Positions 1 through 4,508 of a stretch of 5,359 bases of DNA are shown piece by piece. Below the pieces are notes generated by a model that was not told where the DNA came from, did not search any database, and worked only from the letters and a program-made list of their open reading frames with translations. The translations under genes were made by a program, and so were the position numbers. Numbering within the stretch: the first letter of the stretch is position 1; each line of letters begins with the position of its first letter. The stretch lies in the NCBI GenBank assembly GCA_937870805.1, contig CALMZT010001127.1, positions 1 through 5,359 of the forward strand, read 5' to 3'. This stretch comes from an uncultured Chloroflexota bacterium. GTDB lineage: Bacteria; Chloroflexota; Anaerolineae; Aggregatilineales; Phototrophicaceae.

Positions 1-2
1 TT

Positions 3-236
3 TCAACAACTTCTCAAGCGCCACGGACACTCATCCAGGAGATAGCCATCAAAGCGTTCAAGTGCCTTGTGACTGTCTGCCTCCGTCGCCATGTAGACGA
101 ACGCGAAGCCTTTTGAGATGCCCTGATCTTCAACGAGGTGGATTTTAGTGACCTCCCCTGCAAGGAGAAACAGATCACGAAGTTGTGCTTGGGTCACATT
201 AAAGGATACATCGCCAACGTACAGCTTGGTAGTCAT
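3..236 (-). CDS. Small single-domain RRM RNA-binding protein
   Basis: This 77-residue protein is a single RNA-recognition motif, the type found as short Rbp-like proteins in cyanobacteria and Chloroflexota that bind single-stranded RNA in the cytoplasm. RNP2 is LYVGDV (residues 5-10) and RNP1 is KGFAFVYM (42-49). The helix QLRDLFLLAGEV lies between them, and the second helix is around ADSHKALERF (53-62). Strand beta-4 should lie in CPWRLRS (70-76), after which the protein stops at once; relatives usually carry a short basic or Gly-rich tail. An alternative reading is a one-base loss near positions 21-26: the neighbouring frame would continue as VALEKLLK and run off the window. The start is the MTTKLYVG methionine typical of the family. 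No strong Shine-Dalgarno sequence precedes it. The fold is certain; the RNA target is unknown. Confidence 0.88.
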   Translation of the reverse strand: MTTKLYVGDVSFNVTQAQLRDLFLLAGEVTKIHLVEDQGISKGFAFVYMATEADSHKALERFDGYLLDECPWRLRSC

Positions 237-246
237 ATGATGCTCT

Positions 247-374
247 TATCTCGACTGAGATAGATTCAATTCACGAAGCCATCGTAGCAATAATACAGCG
301 TTAATCAGAGTAGAGAGAAAATGAGTGACGTGAATTGCGAGTTCAGATAATACTATTCTTATCTCAGTATTATA
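247..374 (-). promoter_or_regulatory. A+T-rich structured leader and possible promoter of the RRM gene
   Basis: The 182 bp between the RRM start and the insertion element contain no gene. They hold three perfect inverted repeats: a 6-bp stem with a 4-nt loop (247-252/257-262), a longer-range 9-bp pair CAATTCACG/CGTGAATTG (267-275/329-337), and an 8-bp stem ATAATACT/AGTATTAT (347-354/366-373). A minus-strand TATAAT (369-374) could be a -10 box, but no good -35 lies 16-18 nt away. If it is used, the mRNA would have a leader of about 125 nt containing the first two structures. The 9-mer TCTTATCTC occurs twice (244-252 and 357-365). Promoter assignment is tentative. Confidence 0.35.
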
Positions 375-417
375 TTATTGTCTCACGGATCGAGGATTTT
401 GTAAATGACGATCTGCC

Positions 418-784
418 TCAGGGGTGCATTTCACGACGTTGGCAAACTGAGGCGGCATTCCAGAGAAGGGGAAAGGACGCATCCAACACGGTCGCGCGCA
501 GCACAATCATGCGTTCGGCGGCAGATGCCTTCCAACGCATCCCCGCCCCCGTGAGGCGCGGCTTGCACTGCTTGCCCCCCCTCTCGACTGTGCCCGACCC
601 CCTCGGATAGCCTGCTTCTCGAAACTCAAGGTATTGCATGCGCCGTGGGTGAACCTGAAAATAGAGCCTATGAGCGCGTCAAGCGCCTGGCTCTCAGGCG
701 GTCAAAATGGCTTGAACCTTGCCCCGCTACAACCGCTCACGCTGGCGTCGCGCTTGGCTCGATCCGCTGACCCATTGCTCCCCC
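418..784 (-). pseudogene. C-terminal remnant of ISKra4-like transposase
   Basis: Read in one frame, this stretch gives RGKVQAILTA, then YFQVHPRRMQYLEFREAGYP, then GSGTVERGGKQ and RLTGAGMRW, then AAERMIVLRATVLDASFPLLW. The series GYPxGSGxVE...K...RLxGAGMRW...LR is the characteristic end of ISKra4-type transposases, containing the catalytic Glu. In-frame stops at 727-729, 694-696 and 679-681 break it, and a Pro-Arg replaces the usual Pro-Ile before GSG. The frame differs from that of the N-terminal remnant, and the catalytic core between them is missing. The join must lie near 780-790. The gene is dead. Confidence 0.75.
419..446. repeat. Left terminal inverted repeat of the deleted IS
   Basis: The tip is CAGGGGTGCATTTCA followed by a less conserved stretch and GGCAAA. 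It pairs with 946-973 at 24 of 28 positions, with mismatches at positions 16, 18, 19 and 21. The C-terminal transposase frame reads straight through this repeat and takes its stop codon (418-420) partly from flanking DNA. Confidence 0.85.
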
Positions 785-937
785 TCACTGCTCAATTTCG
801 CGCAACGTCATCCCTTCAGCCGACTTTTTCTGGGCAAGCAGCGCTCGGATAGCGCTTTGGGCTTCAACCAGCAGGTGTGCTTCCAATTCTTCATGGCGGT
901 GGGACATGAGCCGGTCCTTTCCTAGCGCCACCCCCAT
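785..937 (-). pseudogene. N-terminal remnant of ISKra4-like transposase
   Basis: The ORF encodes 50 residues, from ATG at 935-937 or from the second in-frame ATG at 905-907 (MSHRHEELEAHLLVEAQ). The sequence is a Glu/Ala-rich helical start ending in KKSAEGMTLREIEQ and TGA. This resembles the N-terminal helical segment of ISKra4-like transposases, where such a segment leads into the catalytic region. Here the frame stops and the downstream DNA matches only the far C-terminus. AGGGAT sits just before the first ATG. Family assignment of this piece depends on its position inside the element and on the C-terminal piece, because the N-terminal sequence alone is weakly diagnostic. Confidence 0.6.
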
Positions 938-945
938 TTTATCCC

Positions 946-973
946 TTTGCCACCAACTTGAAATGCACCCCTG
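946..973. repeat. Right terminal inverted repeat of the deleted IS
   Basis: This is the inverse partner of 419-446, with an identical 15-nt tip. It lies just upstream of the transposase start remnant at 937, the usual place for the element's own promoter. The outer edge is 2 bp from the DUF3892 stop codon. Confidence 0.85.
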
Positions 974-975
974 CC

Positions 976-1227
976 TCAGCAGCTTTGCAAGCTGGTCAGT
1001 TGATGAAGTGGATAGCCATTCGGTTCAAGGACGAGATAGGTCTCTGAGCCATCTCCCCTGATCCCGACTTCAGTCGGTGTGCCATCGACTTGAACGTAAA
1101 AACGCAGCTGCTGGCTGAGCAGTTTTGTCATCGCTTCCTGGATCCCCAGACTCCAGTTGTCACCCCCTACTCTGGTGAGCAGCCCATTTTGGTTTTTGTT
1201 CGCGCACGTAATTTCATAACCAGACAT
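976..1227 (-). CDS. DUF3892 family small protein
   Basis: The 83-residue product matches the DUF3892 pattern of a small, probably cytoplasmic domain of unknown function. It starts MSGYEITCANKNQNG, continues RVGGDNW (residues 19-25), has a helix around IQEAMTKLL, a strand pair FYVQVDG (43-49) and a late YLVLEPNG (64-71), and closes near the customary Cys (QSC). Its full length fits the family. An in-frame upstream extension exists, but it translates a palindromic mobile element, so I start at the Met just before YEI. No well-spaced Shine-Dalgarno supports this start: GAGAGG lies about 13 nt upstream. The Met seven codons earlier (1246-1248) is an alternative. The stop codon lies in the duplicated flank of the deleted IS. 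A -10-like TACAAT (1352-1357) lacks a -35. Confidence 0.75.
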   Translation of the reverse strand: MSGYEITCANKNQNGLLTRVGGDNWSLGIQEAMTKLLSQQLRFYVQVDGTPTEVGIRGDGSETYLVLEPNGYPLHQLTSLQSC

Positions 1228-1250
1228 CGTTAGTAAAAGCCCTCTCATCC

Positions 1251-1329
1251 GCCCTGTTGCAAAGATTGCTTGTTGTAGGGGCAAGGCATGCCTTGCCCCT
1301 ACCGGAAAAAGGTCGTTTGCAACAGAGCA
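1251..1329. mobile_element. MITE-like element with IS6-like tips
   Basis: Perfect 10-bp inverted repeats CTGTTGCAAA (1254-1263) and TTTGCAACAG (1316-1325) bracket a palindromic core. With outer bases included, the ends read GCCCTGTTGCAAA and GCTCTGTTGCAAA. These closely resemble IS6-family tips such as the GGCACTGTTGCAAA of IS26. Immediately outside are near-identical direct repeats CCTCTCATCC (1241-1250) and CCTCTTATCC (1330-1339), as expected for a target duplication, although IS6 elements usually duplicate 8 bp. There is no coding content. The element lies in the upstream region of the DUF3892 gene, probably within its leader. Confidence 0.5.
1275..1302. repeat. Perfect 28-nt palindrome, GTAGGGG type
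   Basis: The half-site is GTAGGGGCAAGGCA and its exact reverse complement follows without a spacer. Palindromes of this kind recur in intergenic DNA of Chloroflexota and some other phyla as REP-like units. Here it forms the core between the CTGTTGCAAA repeats. It shares the GTAGGGG opening with the hairpin at 2018-2062. If transcribed it would fold into a strong cruciform or stem. Confidence 0.85.
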
Positions 1330-1467
1330 CCTCTTATCCTCGGCGCTTCCTATTGTAGCAGAACAGGAATGCATAAACTGGATTTAGGCAGCAACGCGAA
1401 CCTGAGACGCCAAAAAGTATAAAATCTTCACTCCGACGCATCTAATGGAGAAATCAATTAGACTGCG

Positions 1468-1491
1468 AACAATGGGCTTAAGCCCATTGTT
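1468..1491. repeat. Perfect 24-nt palindrome upstream of the CoA-binding gene
   Basis: The half-site is AACAATGGGCTT, followed directly by its reverse complement. It lies 72 bp before the plus-strand start at 1564, between two divergent genes, so it is not needed as a terminator. A REP-type repeat or a dimeric operator are both possible. A small 6-bp inverted repeat TCTAAT/ATTAGA (1441-1446/1457-1462) sits just to the left. No convincing promoter hexamers were found in 1228-1563. Confidence 0.8.
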
Positions 1492-1550
1492 GAGGTAAAT
1501 CATTCGTGTTCGTTTTGATTTTTCCATAAACAATGGAACACTGTTGAATA

Positions 1551-1562
1551 GAGGCAAACCTC
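1551..1562 (+). promoter_or_regulatory. Shine-Dalgarno within a tiny hairpin before the CoA-binding gene
   Basis: GAGG (1551-1554) is the only ribosome-binding candidate before ATG 1564, with a 9-nt spacer. It can pair with CCTC (1559-1562) across a CAAA loop. A 4-bp stem is marginal and may be chance, but it would lower initiation. Confidence 0.3.
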
Positions 1563-1563
1563 G

Positions 1564-1995
1564 ATGAACATTTCAAGCACACTCATTACCGATGACACGA
1601 CCCTGCGCGATCTTCTCACCTCCGCCCGCGTGATTGCCGTCGTGGGCTATTCAGACAATCCGGCGAAAGTGAGCTATCGCATTGGACGCTATCTGAAACA
1701 AGCAGGTTATAAAGTCTATGCCGTCAACCCTACAATTCAGGAGATCGATGGCGAACCCGTTTATCCTTTGATCAGCGCTGTGCCAGAGCCGATTGATATT
1801 GTCAATGTGTTCCGCCGCCCGGAATACCTGATGGGCGTGGTAGAGGACGCGATTGCCGTCGGTGCAAAAGCGGTATGGGCGCAGCTTGGCATTTATGACG
1901 CTGATGCCGCACAGAAAGCCAGCGAAGCCGGGTTGCAGGTGGTGATGGATCGCTGTATCAAGGTCGATCACAGTCTGCTGCTCAGCGGGTGGTGA
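1564..1995 (+). CDS. CoA-binding domain protein, YccU-like
   Basis: The 143-residue protein is a stand-alone Rossmann-type CoA-binding domain (CoA_binding_2 family, like YccU), related to the CoA-binding part of succinyl-CoA synthetase alpha subunits. The nucleotide-binding start is IAVVGYSDNPAKVSYRIGRYL (residues 24-44), followed by YAVNP (52-56), the hallmark VNVFRRPE (80-87), VWAQLGI (104-110) and the terminal MDRCIKVDH (128-136). All family landmarks and the usual length of about 140 residues are present, so it looks intact. Its cellular job is unproven in the family; binding CoA or acyl-CoA in the cytoplasm is the accepted property. It is the only gene on this strand and stands alone, followed after 22 bp by a strong hairpin. 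Confidence 0.93.
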   Translation: MNISSTLITDDTTLRDLLTSARVIAVVGYSDNPAKVSYRIGRYLKQAGYKVYAVNPTIQEIDGEPVYPLISAVPEPIDIVNVFRRPEYLMGVVEDAIAVGAKAVWAQLGIYDADAAQKASEAGLQVVMDRCIKVDHSLLLSGW

Positions 1996-2017
1996 GATTT
2001 CCTTCAACTTCACATTC

Positions 2018-2062
2018 GTAGGGGACGACGTGCAAACGAAGTTTGCCTGTGTCGTCCCTTAC
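2018..2062. terminator. Long hairpin after the CoA-binding gene
   Basis: GTAGGGGACGAC (2018-2029) pairs with GTCGTCCCTTAC (2051-2062), 12 pairs with one G-U. An inner stem GCAAAC/GTTTGC (2032-2037/2041-2046) closes on a GAA loop. It starts 22 nt after the stop. There is no T-run on either side, so factor-independent termination is uncertain. It may be a REP-type palindrome of the same GTAGGGG family as 1275-1302 that doubles as an mRNA 3' end or stabiliser. Confidence 0.55.
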
Positions 2063-2114
2063 AAAATCAATTTTGAAGTGACCTGTACTCTCTGGCAAAC
2101 ATCCCTTGAATTTT

Positions 2115-2138
2115 ACTGAAAACTGTCAACTGATAACT
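2115..2138. repeat. Heptamer tract ACTGNNN, copy 1
   Basis: Successive 7-nt units read ACTGAAA, ACTGTCA, ACTGATA, then decay (ACTTATG, ACTCCCT). The tract is preceded by TTTT, as is copy 2 at 2285. Such short tandem heptamers are known from cyanobacterial intergenic DNA and similar genomes; no function is established. Confidence 0.7.
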
Positions 2139-2155
2139 TATGACTCCCTTACATT

Positions 2156-2174
2156 ACACTTCGCATTAAAGTGT
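2156..2174. repeat. Small hairpin in the convergent gap
   Basis: ACACTT (2156-2161) and AAGTGT (2169-2174) form a 6-bp stem with a 7-nt loop, just before the Shine-Dalgarno-like AAAGGA of the short ORF at 2189. It could be chance. Confidence 0.35.
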
Positions 2175-2188
2175 TGAAAGGAACTCAA

Positions 2189-2251
2189 ATGCGCCGCGTT
2201 TTGTCATATGCTCTCAATAAGCAAACAGCATGTCTCAGGCGGCAAACCTGA
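2189..2251 (+). CDS. Possible 20-residue basic peptide (doubtful)
   Basis: ATG at 2189 follows AAAGGA (2177-2182) with a good 6-nt spacer and encodes MRRVLSYALNKQTACLRRQT before TGA. The peptide is short, basic and unrecognised. A decent ribosome-binding site is the only support. No promoter hexamers or signal sequence are convincing, and an ORF of this size arises easily by chance. It is listed because it is the only candidate gene in the 1996-2392 gap. Confidence 0.13.
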   Translation: MRRVLSYALNKQTACLRRQT

Positions 2252-2284
2252 AAAGTGTTTTATACGGGATAGTTAGATGTTTTT

Positions 2285-2317
2285 ACTGACAACTGTGGAC
2301 TGACAACTGAAAACTGG
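2285..2317. repeat. Heptamer tract ACTGNNN, copy 2
   Basis: Units read ACTGACA, ACTGTGG, ACTGACA, ACTGAAA, ACTGG in strict 7-nt register, preceded by a T-run (2280-2284). With copy 1 about 150 bp away it forms a dispersed pair; slippage or recombination between them could delete the intervening DNA. Confidence 0.75.
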
Positions 2318-2323
2318 ATTGTC

Positions 2324-2338
2324 GCAGCAGCAGCAGCA
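2324..2338. repeat. GCA triplet tract
   Basis: There are five consecutive GCA units, with a second run of three at 2378-2386. Both lie just outside the 3' end of the flavoprotein gene. On the minus strand they give an alanine-rich reading out of frame with that gene. They are probably replication-slippage products. Confidence 0.65.
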
Positions 2339-2355
2339 ATTTCAGGTTCACAACT

Positions 2356-2383
2356 TGCTGCAATCGCTTCTCTCATTGCAGCA
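2356..2383 (-). terminator. Hairpin after the operon's last gene
   Basis: TGCTGCAAT (2356-2364) and ATTGCAGCA (2375-2383) form a perfect 9-bp stem with a 10-nt loop, nine bases after the flavoprotein stop. No T-run follows on the minus strand, so it may be a Rho-dependent or mRNA-stabilising 3' end rather than a classical terminator. Part of the complementarity comes from the local GCA repeats. Confidence 0.4.
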
Positions 2384-2392
2384 GCAACAAAA

Positions 2393-3619
2393 TCACACCG
2401 ATACGCCGACCACATACCCGCTTGCCCACGCCCACTGAAAGTTGTAGCCGCCAATGCGTCCATCCACATCGCAGATTTCACCGCACAGGTACAAGCCCGG
2501 ACACACCCGCGACTCCATCGTCTCTAACCTTACCTCCGACAATGGCACACCGCCCGCCGTCACCTCAGCATACGTGTAGCCGCGATTGCCCGTGATCGGC
2601 AGTGGACACTGCGTCAGCACCGTCACCAGCGCGCGCCTCGCTTCTCGTGGCAGTTGGTCGCCCGCCGTCACTGGCTCAACCCCCGCTTCAGCACACAGCG
2701 CCCTGAGCAGCCGTTCCGGTACTTGCCCACTCAAGTAGCGCAGCACCGTCGTCTTGCCGAGCTTTTGGAGTTCCATTTCCACTTGTTCGCTCATTTTTCC
2801 CGGCAGCCAGTTGATCCTCAGCGCTGCGTCGGGGTCATCGAACCTGGCATTGATGTAGTAGCGGCTGATATCCAGCACCGACGGACCCGACAGCCCAAAG
2901 TGCGTACACAGCGTCGAATCCGTGAAGCCCACCAGCTGTTTTCCTGTATTTGAGCGCACTTCAAGCGTCGCTATGACCGTCACGCCGCTGAGTTCACAGA
3001 TGAAGTGGTCTTTGGGCAGCGTCAGCGGGACGAGCGCCGGGAAGATGCGCGCCGTCAGGTGATGCCCCAACGCCCGCGCCATGCTGTACCCGTGCCCATC
3101 TGACCCCGACTTCGGCAAGCTCCTGCCTCCTGTCGCTAGCACGACCTTTGGAGTCTCGATGCTTCCCCAATCGCCCGCTACATGGAACACATCGCCTTGC
3201 TTGTCGATCTTCTGTACGCGGCGCGGATGGAGGATGTTGACGTTCGCCGTGCGTGCCGCCCTCAACAGGGCGTCCAACACCGTGCGCGCGCTGTCCGTCA
3301 TCGGGAACAGCTTGCCCGTCTCTTCGCGCTTCAGTTCCACGCCAAGCTCACGGAAGAACTCAACCGTTGGCGGCACGTCGAAGCGCTTCAACACCTTTTT
3401 GATGGCGTTGCGCGATGACCCCGCGTAAGCCGTTTCATCGACGACCTCATGTGTCACATTACAGCGCCCGCCGCCCGCGACGAGGATCTTCGCGCCCAGC
3501 TTTTGAGCGCTATCCAAAAGCACAATTCGACGCTTAGGGTTTGTGCGCCCCGCCCAGATGCCCGCCATCAAGCCTGCCGCGCCCGCCCCGACGATCACGA
3601 CATCGGCGTAGTCAGCCAT
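2393..3619 (-). CDS. BaiN/HI0933-family FAD-dependent oxidoreductase
   Basis: This 408-residue cytoplasmic flavoprotein has the full set of HI0933 (BaiN/RdsA) family landmarks. They are the dinucleotide motif VVIVGAGAAGLMAG (residues 7-20), GGGRCNVTH (49-57), GKLFP (102-106), ATGGRSLPKSGSDGHGY (162-178), THFGLSGPSVLDISR (239-253), TAGGVPLSEV (354-363) and the FAD-closing CGEICDVDGRIGGYNFQ (379-395). Length is normal. Family members bind FAD and probably use NAD(P)H. BaiN itself has been linked to bile-acid dehydroxylation, but most members have no known substrate, so that role should not be assumed here. ATG 3617-3619 lies inside the end of the hydrolase gene (8-bp overlap) with GGAAGA (3626-3631) 6 nt upstream, which suggests translational coupling. 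Confidence 0.93.
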   Translation of the reverse strand: MADYADVVIVGAGAAGLMAGIWAGRTNPKRRIVLLDSAQKLGAKILVAGGGRCNVTHEVVDETAYAGSSRNAIKKVLKRFDVPPTVEFFRELGVELKREETGKLFPMTDSARTVLDALLRAARTANVNILHPRRVQKIDKQGDVFHVAGDWGSIETPKVVLATGGRSLPKSGSDGHGYSMARALGHHLTARIFPALVPLTLPKDHFICELSGVTVIATLEVRSNTGKQLVGFTDSTLCTHFGLSGPSVLDISRYYINARFDDPDAALRINWLPGKMSEQVEMELQKLGKTTVLRYLSGQVPERLLRALCAEAGVEPVTAGDQLPREARRALVTVLTQCPLPITGNRGYTYAEVTAGGVPLSEVRLETMESRVCPGLYLCGEICDVDGRIGGYNFQWAWASGYVVGVSV

Positions 3620-4451
3620 TGAGCGTCTTCCACACGTTCATCAGCGAGGCGGCAATCGGGTCAAGCACATCGGCGTCCGCCCAGTAGTGCAGGTGCGCCA
3701 GCGGATTCCACGACGACAATAGCCCACCAACGTTGACCTGACGGTCTTCGGTCACTGTCTTCCAGTACAGCGGGTTCAGCGATTTGAGAGGATAAGCGAT
3801 CACATCTTCTTTATCGTAGAAATTAATCCACTCGCCTTGCAGTTTAGGGTGATGCTTCGGCAGGCTCGGCGATGGCATCGTGATGGGTATGCCGAAGTCT
3901 TCATAGCGCAGACTCCACAGCGCAATCGGGCTGCCCAGCGTGTACAGCAGCGTGAGTGTTTCACCACTCACGAGAGGTGAATCATCCATCATTTCGCGTA
4001 AGTTGTCGGGGAGGGTGCTGCTGTCGAGGTGTTGCAGATCCCAGATGTAGTTGCTGGCAATGATCGTGCCTAAGCTGTGCGCGACGATACACAGCGGCGC
4101 ATCTTCTGCGGTGTCCTGGGCAAGCTGGCGCATGGTATCGGCAAATCGGCGGTGAATTCTGTCGTAAGCGTAGCGTCCATTCGAGGCGATTTGATAGCCA
4201 GCCACGTCGGCAAGGAAGCTGACGAGGAAGCTGCGCAAGTCACGGTAGCTGAGGTCAATGCCGCGCAGCTTGCGCCACAGGAAGTCCTCCTGATCTTGCA
4301 GCACGTAGCCCCAATCAATCAGGCGCACGACAATATCATTGCCGCACAATTCCCAACAGCGTTCCTGAATACCGTCGATGAAACGTTCAGCGAATTCTGG
4401 CGTGCGCTTGCCAATGCCGTGCAGTACGGCGACGGCGACCTTTTTGCCCAT
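3612..4451 (-). CDS. Alpha/beta-hydrolase-fold protein
   Basis: The 279-residue protein has no signal peptide. It opens with VAVAVLHGIGKRTPEF (residues 5-20), where HGIG is the usual oxyanion-hole loop. IVAHSLGTIIASNY (122-135) supplies the nucleophile elbow with Ser126; the first Gly of GxSxG is Ala, which many lipase-like families tolerate. YTLGSPIALW (170-179), WINFYDKEDVIAYPL (208-222) and AHLHYW (252-257) suggest Asp216 (or Asp213) and His253 (or His255) complete the triad. The family includes lipase/esterase-like enzymes, but the substrate is unknown. AGGAGA (4456-4461) supports the start, although it is part of an inverted repeat. It lies 57 bp after the coiled-coil gene and overlaps the flavoprotein gene by 8 bp. 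Confidence 0.82.
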   Translation of the reverse strand: MGKKVAVAVLHGIGKRTPEFAERFIDGIQERCWELCGNDIVVRLIDWGYVLQDQEDFLWRKLRGIDLSYRDLRSFLVSFLADVAGYQIASNGRYAYDRIHRRFADTMRQLAQDTAEDAPLCIVAHSLGTIIASNYIWDLQHLDSSTLPDNLREMMDDSPLVSGETLTLLYTLGSPIALWSLRYEDFGIPITMPSPSLPKHHPKLQGEWINFYDKEDVIAYPLKSLNPLYWKTVTEDRQVNVGGLLSSWNPLAHLHYWADADVLDPIAASLMNVWKTLNG

Positions 4452-4483
4452 ATCTTCTCCTACTTACCGAACCAGAGAAGATA
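4451..4483 (-). promoter_or_regulatory. Inverted repeat masking the hydrolase ribosome-binding site
   Basis: TATCTTCTC (4451-4459) and GAGAAGATA (4475-4483) are perfect 9-bp complements with a 15-nt loop. On the mRNA the 3' arm takes in most of the Shine-Dalgarno AGGAGA and the A of the start codon. Folding would therefore hide the ribosome-binding site. The arms contain three G-C pairs, so stability is modest, as expected for a switchable element. A DNA operator is the alternative. Confidence 0.45.
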
Positions 4484-4508
4484 GCAAATCGCCGTTAATG
4501 TGACAAAC

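Larger units (their letters stand above)
419..973 (-). mobile_element. Internally deleted ISKra4-like insertion sequence (555 bp)
   Basis: Both ends begin CAGGGGTGCATTTCA reading inward and end GGCAAA, giving 28-bp terminal inverted repeats with 24 of 28 matches. Between them lie only the start and the end of a transposase, in different frames and with nonsense codons. ISKra4-family elements are normally well over 1 kb, so most of the interior is missing. CCT flanks both ends (416-418 and 974-976), compatible with a 3-bp target duplication. The longer match CCTCAG (416-421/974-979) includes the first bases of the left tip, so the duplication length is ambiguous. With both ends kept and no working transposase, the copy resembles a non-autonomous derivative that could move only with enzyme supplied elsewhere. 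The family call rests on the C-terminal transposase motif. Confidence 0.78.

Noticed and set aside
335..610. Plus-strand ORF of 91 codons over the left part of the IS
   Set aside because: It lies antisense to the recognisable transposase C-terminus and crosses the left terminal repeat; the product has no family features.
1228..1374. N-terminal extension of the DUF3892 ORF by 49 codons
   Set aside because: The added residues translate the palindromic mobile element, and the family normally starts just before the YEI motif.
1515..1550. TTGATT as -35 of the CoA-binding gene
   Set aside because: The bases 17 nt downstream read ACACTG, and no nearby hexamer gives a convincing -10.
1996..2392. 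Possible tRNA, small RNA or CRISPR-like repeats in the convergent gap
   Set aside because: There is no tRNA T-arm or anticodon arrangement, and the repeats are tandem heptamers without unique spacers of constant length.
2260..2481. Minus-strand ORF with an alanine-rich segment
   Set aside because: It overlaps the flavoprotein 3' end in another frame and owes its Ala run to GCA triplets; the flavoprotein motif run to its own stop is complete, so a frameshifted extension is not needed.
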